Shown: one piece after another, positions 30,859 to 34,018 of the stretch
How positions within the stretch are numbered: the first letter of the stretch is position 1
How the letters are laid out: the number at the start of each line of letters is the position of its first letter
Assembly (NCBI GenBank): GCA_009993005.1
Contig: JAACUH010000089.1
Coordinates: 1-34,018 of the forward strand
DNA: 34,018 nt
Source of the DNA: Rhodobacterales bacterium
GTDB taxonomy: Bacteria; Pseudomonadota; Alphaproteobacteria; Rhodobacterales; Rhodobacteraceae
Reading direction: 5' to 3'
Notes under the pieces: generated by a model
Seen by the model: the letters and a program-made list of their open reading frames with translations, nothing else
Database searches by the model: none
What the model was told of the DNA's origin: nothing
Made by a program: the position numbers and the translations under genes

Positions 30859-31758
30859 ATGAGGATCGTTTTCATGGGCACGCCAGATTTTTCGGTGCCG
30901 GTGCTCGACGCGCTCGTTGCGGCCGGGCACGAGGTGGTCGCCGTCTATTGCCAGCCGCCCCGGCCTGCCGGAAGGGGCAAGAAGGACCGCCCTTCGCCTG
31001 TGCATCTGCGTGCGCTCGCGCTTGGCCTGCCGGTCGCCCATCCGGTGAGCTTGCGCGGTGTCGAGGCGCAGGGCGCGTTTGCCGCGCTGGATGTGGATCT
31101 GGCGGTGGTGGTCGCCTATGGGCTTATCCTGCCGCAGGCGGTTCTGGATGCGCCGCGGCTTGGCTGCCTCAACATCCACGCGAGCCTCTTGCCACGCTGG
31201 CGCGGGGCGGCGCCTATCCACCGTGCGATCATCGCCGGGGATGCCGAGACCGGCGTTTGCGTGATGCGGATGGAGGCGGGGCTCGACACCGGGCCGGTCT
31301 TGATGCGCGCGGCGACGCCGATCGGGGCGGAGGAGACGACCGGCGGCCTGCATGACCGGCTGTCGGCCATGGGCTCCGCGCTGATCGTGGAGGCGCTCGG
31401 GCGTCTCGATAGGCTCATCCCCATGCCGCAGTCCGGGGACGGCGTCACCTATGCCGCCAAGATCGACAAGGCGGAAGCGCGCATCGACTGGGCGCGTCCC
31501 GCGGTCGAGGTGGACCGGCTGATCCGCGGCCTGTCACCCGCGCCCGGCGCCTGGTGCGAGATCGCCGGCGAGCGGGTCAAGCTGCTGGGGAGCCGGGTGG
31601 TCGATGCGCAGGGCGCGCCGGGGACGGTGCTGGCTGGGCTCACCATCGCCTGCGGCAGTGGTGCTGTCGAGGTCACCCGCCTGCAGCGCGAGGGCCGACG
31701 GGCGATGGAGGCGGACGAGGCACTGCGCGGGATCGACCCGGGCGCGCGGCTGGACTGA
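30859..31758 (+). CDS. fmt: Methionyl-tRNA formyltransferase
   Basis: A 299-residue enzyme that formylates initiator Met-tRNA with 10-formyltetrahydrofolate. It begins [19 protein letters not shown]. The active-site segment is [21 protein letters not shown] with Asn105 and His107, and Asp143 is in [10 protein letters not shown]. The C-terminal tRNA-binding domain starts near 205 ([32 protein letters not shown]). ATG 30859 follows GGGAGGAG. An in-frame upstream extension would read through the palindromes and the repeat and has no homology. Confidence 0.96.
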   Translation: MRIVFMGTPDFSVPVLDALVAAGHEVVAVYCQPPRPAGRGKKDRPSPVHLRALALGLPVAHPVSLRGVEAQGAFAALDVDLAVVVAYGLILPQAVLDAPRLGCLNIHASLLPRWRGAAPIHRAIIAGDAETGVCVMRMEAGLDTGPVLMRAATPIGAEETTGGLHDRLSAMGSALIVEALGRLDRLIPMPQSGDGVTYAAKIDKAEARIDWARPAVEVDRLIRGLSPAPGAWCEIAGERVKLLGSRVVDAQGAPGTVLAGLTIACGSGAVEVTRLQREGRRAMEADEALRGIDPGARLD

Positions 31759-31815
31759 GGGCAGGGCTGGAGGCAGCTCTGAGGGCAGGGCTGGGCTCAG
31801 AGCTGGGCTGAGGGC
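31756..31815 (+). repeat. Direct and inverted repeats after fmt
   Basis: TGAGGGCAGGGCTGG occurs at 31756 (including the fmt stop codon) and 31780, with a truncated TGAGGGC at 31809. Overlapping them, AGCTCTGAG (31775-31783) and CTCAGAGCT (31796-31804) form a perfect 9-bp stem with a 12-nt loop. No T-tract follows. Confidence 0.75.
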
Positions 31816-31823
31816 GCGACACG

Positions 31824-31853
31824 AAAAAACCCCCGGGCGATGCCACGGGGGTT
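31824..31853 (-). terminator. Intrinsic terminator of rpsU
   Basis: On the minus strand AACCCCC and GGGGGTT pair around a 12-nt loop and are followed by TTTT and CGTG. It lies 35 bp after the rpsU stop. On the plus strand it may also catch transcripts from fmt, but the T-rich tract there is less regular. Confidence 0.85.
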
Positions 31854-31887
31854 CACGTTTTCGCGTCGTCTGCCGCGCGGGTGATGC

Positions 31888-32094
31888 TCAGAGCATCCCT
31901 TCGCGCTGGAGTTTCTTCCGGGCGAGCTTGCGCTGACGGCGGATGGCCTCGGCCTTCTCGCGCGCTTTCTTGACGGAGGGCTTCTCGAAATGTTGCTTGA
32001 GCTTCATTTCACGAAACACACCTTCGCGCTGCAGCTTTTTCTTCAGAGCCCGGAGGGCCTGATCGACGTTGTTGTCGCGAACACTGACCTGCAT
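31888..32094 (-). CDS. rpsU: 30S ribosomal protein S21
   Basis: A 68-residue, very basic protein of the 30S platform. It begins [20 protein letters not shown] and continues [20 protein letters not shown], the standard bS21 sequence, with a Lys/Arg/Glu-rich helical end. AAAGGTGG lies upstream of the ATG. A promoter with TAGACA and TATATG is seen 51-79 bp upstream, and a terminator follows, so it is transcribed alone. Confidence 0.97.
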   Translation of the reverse strand: MQVSVRDNNVDQALRALKKKLQREGVFREMKLKQHFEKPSVKKAREKAEAIRRQRKLARKKLQREGML

Positions 32095-32122
32095 GTGGTT
32101 TTCACCACCTTTCTAGGTTGAG

Positions 32123-32152
32123 TTGCAAAATTGCAGGAAGTGGCCATATAGC
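32123..32152 (+). promoter_or_regulatory. Putative COQ9 operon promoter
   Basis: TTGCAA (32123-32128) and TATAGC (32147-32152) are 18 bp apart. The -10 box overlaps that proposed for rpsU on the other strand, so the two divergent promoters may compete. Confidence 0.35.
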
Positions 32153-32173
32153 AAAGCCCCCCTATCTTGTCTA
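32145..32173 (-). promoter_or_regulatory. Putative rpsU promoter
   Basis: On the minus strand TAGACA (32173-32168) and TATATG (32150-32145) are separated by exactly 17 bp. This fits a housekeeping sigma-70 type promoter for rpsU. Confidence 0.5.
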
Positions 32174-32200
32174 GGGTATCGCTGCAAAAGGAGTGTGCCC

Positions 32201-32899
32201 ATGCCGAACCTTCCGCCAGACCCCGCCCTGACCCGCCTTGTGGCGGCCGCGCTCGACAATGTGGTCTTTGACGGCTGGTCGCCCGCGACCTTTGACGCCG
32301 CCGTCGCAGCGACCGGGATGCGGTCTGACCATGCCCGCACACTTGCTCCGCGCGGGGCACTCGATCTGGCCTGCGCCTATCACCGGCAGGGCGATGCGGC
32401 GCTGCGAGAGGTGCTGCGCACGGCCGATTTCGGTGGGATGGGCTTTACCGCCAAGGTCACATTCGCGGTCCGCGCCCGCATTGCGGCCATCACCGACAAG
32501 GAGGCCGTGCGCCGGGGCACGGCGCTGTTCGCGCTGCCGCAAAATGCGGCGGATGGTGCGAAACTCCTCTGGGGGACGGCGGATGCGATCTGGAACGGGG
32601 TCGGCGACACCGCCGACGACTACAACTGGTACACCAAGCGCGCGACGCTGGCCGGGGTCTATGGCGCGAGTGTTCTTTACTGGCTGGGCGATGATTCGCT
32701 CGGCGCGCAGGCCACGCATGACTTCATCGACCGCCGCATCGCCGATGTGATCCGCATCGAAAAGCTCAAGGCGCAGGTCAATGGCAATGCGCTGCTGCGG
32801 CCCGTCACCGCACCGCTGCTGCAATTGCTGGGCCGGATCAAACCCCCCGTGCGGATGCCCGACATCGACCTGCCGGGGCGCTGGACCGCGCCGGAATGA
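32201..32899 (+). CDS. COQ9 family protein (ubiquinone biosynthesis accessory)
   Basis: A 232-residue homologue of COQ9, a TetR-fold lipid-binding protein that aids the COQ7 hydroxylation step. Typical segments are VVFDGWSPATFDAAVAATG, LDLACAYHRQGD, AVRRGTALFALPQNAADGAKLLWGTADAIWNGVGDTADDYNWYTKRATLAGVYGASVLYWLGD and FIDRRIADVI. ATG 32201 follows AAAAGGAG by 7 nt. It overlaps the quinone oxidoreductase gene by 4 bp. The role in ubiquinone synthesis is taken from the eukaryotic family. Confidence 0.93.
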   Translation: MPNLPPDPALTRLVAAALDNVVFDGWSPATFDAAVAATGMRSDHARTLAPRGALDLACAYHRQGDAALREVLRTADFGGMGFTAKVTFAVRARIAAITDKEAVRRGTALFALPQNAADGAKLLWGTADAIWNGVGDTADDYNWYTKRATLAGVYGASVLYWLGDDSLGAQATHDFIDRRIADVIRIEKLKAQVNGNALLRPVTAPLLQLLGRIKPPVRMPDIDLPGRWTAPE

Positions 32900-33882
32900 C
32901 ACTGCCCGCCACCATGCGCGTGGTCGCCATCGCGCGGCCCGGCGGGCCCGGGGTGCTGGAGCCTGCGACCCGCCCGCTGCCCGTGCCCGGCCATGGACAG
33001 GTGCTCGTCCGGCTGGCCTATAGCGGGGTGAACCGGCCCGATGCGCTCCAGCGCGCGGGGCTTTATGCGCCGCCCGAGGGTGCCAGCGACCTGCCGGGGC
33101 TCGAAGGGGCGGGAACCATTGCGGCCTGTGGGCCGGGGGTGAGCGGCCTTGCCGTGGGCGACGCGGTCTGCGCGCTCTTTCCCGGCGGCAGCTATGCCGA
33201 ATATGCCGTCACCGCCGCCGCGCATTGCCTGCCGGTCCCCGCGCCCCTGACCCTGCGCGAGGCCGCCTGCCTGCCGGAGACGTTTTTCACCGTCTGGTCC
33301 AATGTGTTTCAGCGCGGCGGCCTCACGGCGGGCGAGCGGTTTCTGGTGCATGGCGGGTCGTCTGGCATCGGCACCACCGCGATCCAGCTCGCCCGGGCCT
33401 TTGGCGCGCGGGTCTTTGCCACGGCGGGGGATGCCGTCAAATGCGCGGCCTGTGCGGAACTGGGGGCCACGGCCATCAATTACCGCGAGGCCGATTTCGT
33501 GGATGTCCTGCGCGCGGCTGGCGGTGCGGATGTGATCCTCGACATGGTGGGCGGGCCCTACCTCTCGCGCAATCTCGATGCACTGGCCGACGACGGACGG
33601 CTGGTGCAGATCGCCTTTCTGCAAGGGCCAAAGGTCGAGGCCAATTTCATGCAACTGATGATCCGCCGCCTCACGCTCACCGGATCGACGCTGCGCCCGC
33701 AGAGCGACCTTGCCAAGGCGCGCATCGCGGACAGCCTGCGCGCGCAGGTCTGGCCGCTGCTCGACGCGGGGCGCATCGCGCCGGTGATGGACCACGAATT
33801 TGCGCTTGCGCAGGCCGCGCAGGCCCATGCGCGGATGGAGGCGGGCGCGCATATCGGCAAGATCGTGCTGCGCATCGCCTGA
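32896..33882 (+). CDS. NAD(P)H-quinone oxidoreductase (zinc-less MDR family, PIG3/QorA-like)
   Basis: A 328-residue medium-chain dehydrogenase/reductase. The GroES-like N-domain has YSGVNRPDALQRAGLYAPPEGASDLPGLEGAG, the PIG3/TP53I3-like signature. The Rossmann domain has FLVHGGSSGIGTTAIQLARAFGARVFATAG. No structural zinc cysteine cluster is seen. It ends with GAHIGKIVLRIA. The probable reaction is NADPH-dependent reduction of quinones. ATG overlaps the COQ9 stop by 4 bp, which fits a quinone-linked pair. Confidence 0.93.
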   Translation: MTLPATMRVVAIARPGGPGVLEPATRPLPVPGHGQVLVRLAYSGVNRPDALQRAGLYAPPEGASDLPGLEGAGTIAACGPGVSGLAVGDAVCALFPGGSYAEYAVTAAAHCLPVPAPLTLREAACLPETFFTVWSNVFQRGGLTAGERFLVHGGSSGIGTTAIQLARAFGARVFATAGDAVKCAACAELGATAINYREADFVDVLRAAGGADVILDMVGGPYLSRNLDALADDGRLVQIAFLQGPKVEANFMQLMIRRLTLTGSTLRPQSDLAKARIADSLRAQVWPLLDAGRIAPVMDHEFALAQAAQAHARMEAGAHIGKIVLRIA

Positions 33883-33980
33883 CAACACGGCGCTTGGGTC
33901 AGACGCGGACCCCGTGTTAACCTCGGTCTGCACCCGCCGGTGTTTTGCGGGTTTGAATGTTTGCAGCAAAGGTAACGGCC

Positions 33981-34018
33981 ATGGCCAAAGACACCACCAA
34001 AACCCCCGGCAGCACCAT
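33981..34018 (+). CDS. Start of an unidentified gene (cut by the window edge)
   Basis: ATG 33981 follows AAAGGTAA at a suitable distance and opens MAKDTTKTPGST, which runs off the window. Twelve residues are too few to name it. An AT-richer region and the dyad AACACGG/CCGTGTT (33884-33936 area) lie before it. Confidence 0.5.
   Translation, partial: MAKDTTKTPGST

Noticed and set aside
30157-31353. 398-codon minus-strand frame through the twin palindromes and fmt
   Set aside because: It is antisense to def2 and fmt, which have intact homology, and has no motif of its own.

Overview
The window is high-GC DNA, densely packed, with many 4-bp ATGA gene overlaps. Gene content and order (serB/serC-serA, an aerobic cobalamin cluster with cobW-cobN, def-def-fmt, rpsU next to COQ9) point to an alphaproteobacterium of the order Rhodobacterales. 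No tRNA, rRNA, transposase, integrase or CRISPR array was seen.

Layout. Positions 1-344 hold the start of a LacI-family regulator (minus) with two overlapping palindromic operators upstream. Next come a TSUP transporter and serB (minus), then a structured leader and serC-serA (plus), which complete serine biosynthesis from 3-phosphoglycerate. From 5172 to 11753 runs a minus-strand block led by a cobalamin riboswitch: cbiM (cobalt uptake), cobW (metallochaperone GTPase), a GNAT acetyltransferase and cobN (large cobaltochelatase subunit), with a 56-codon gene on the opposite strand between the last two. Then smc (plus), followed by a minus-strand block of DUF1636, cobC, cbiB/cobD and a lytic transglycosylase. 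After a receiver-domain protein and a glutathionyl-hydroquinone reductase comes the main corrin-ring operon (20798-27937, plus): a small His-rich membrane protein, cbiX, cobH, a CPCC zinc-ribbon protein, cobL, cobI, a cbiG-cobJ fusion and cobM. Most of its genes overlap by 4-10 bp. The end of the window has a hypothetical protein, a PatB-like C-S lyase (minus), two peptide deformylase-like genes and fmt, then rpsU (minus) and COQ9 with a quinone oxidoreductase (plus).

Together the cob genes cover cobalt import, several ring methylations, rearrangement, cobalt insertion and the aminopropanol arm. Precorrin-3B synthase (cobG/cobZ), cobF, cobK, cobB, cobS/T, cobO, cobQ and cobU/V are not here and must lie elsewhere if the pathway is complete.

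The most unusual features are: (i) a short dispersed repeat (core like GAGTATTTTTGGCACAAAG) present six times, one copy forming an in-frame insertion in CobN and another forming the C-terminal tail of CbiG-CobJ; (ii) a second deformylase-like gene that seems to need a CTG start and lacks both the Cys ligand and the catalytic Glu; (iii) twin perfect 24-bp palindromes before fmt; (iv) a possible three-way-junction RNA leader before the cbiX operon; (v) an in-frame 15-bp minisatellite in cobN; and (vi) a CPCC protein and a small His-rich membrane protein embedded in the cobalamin operon. No entirely new multi-gene system was identified.
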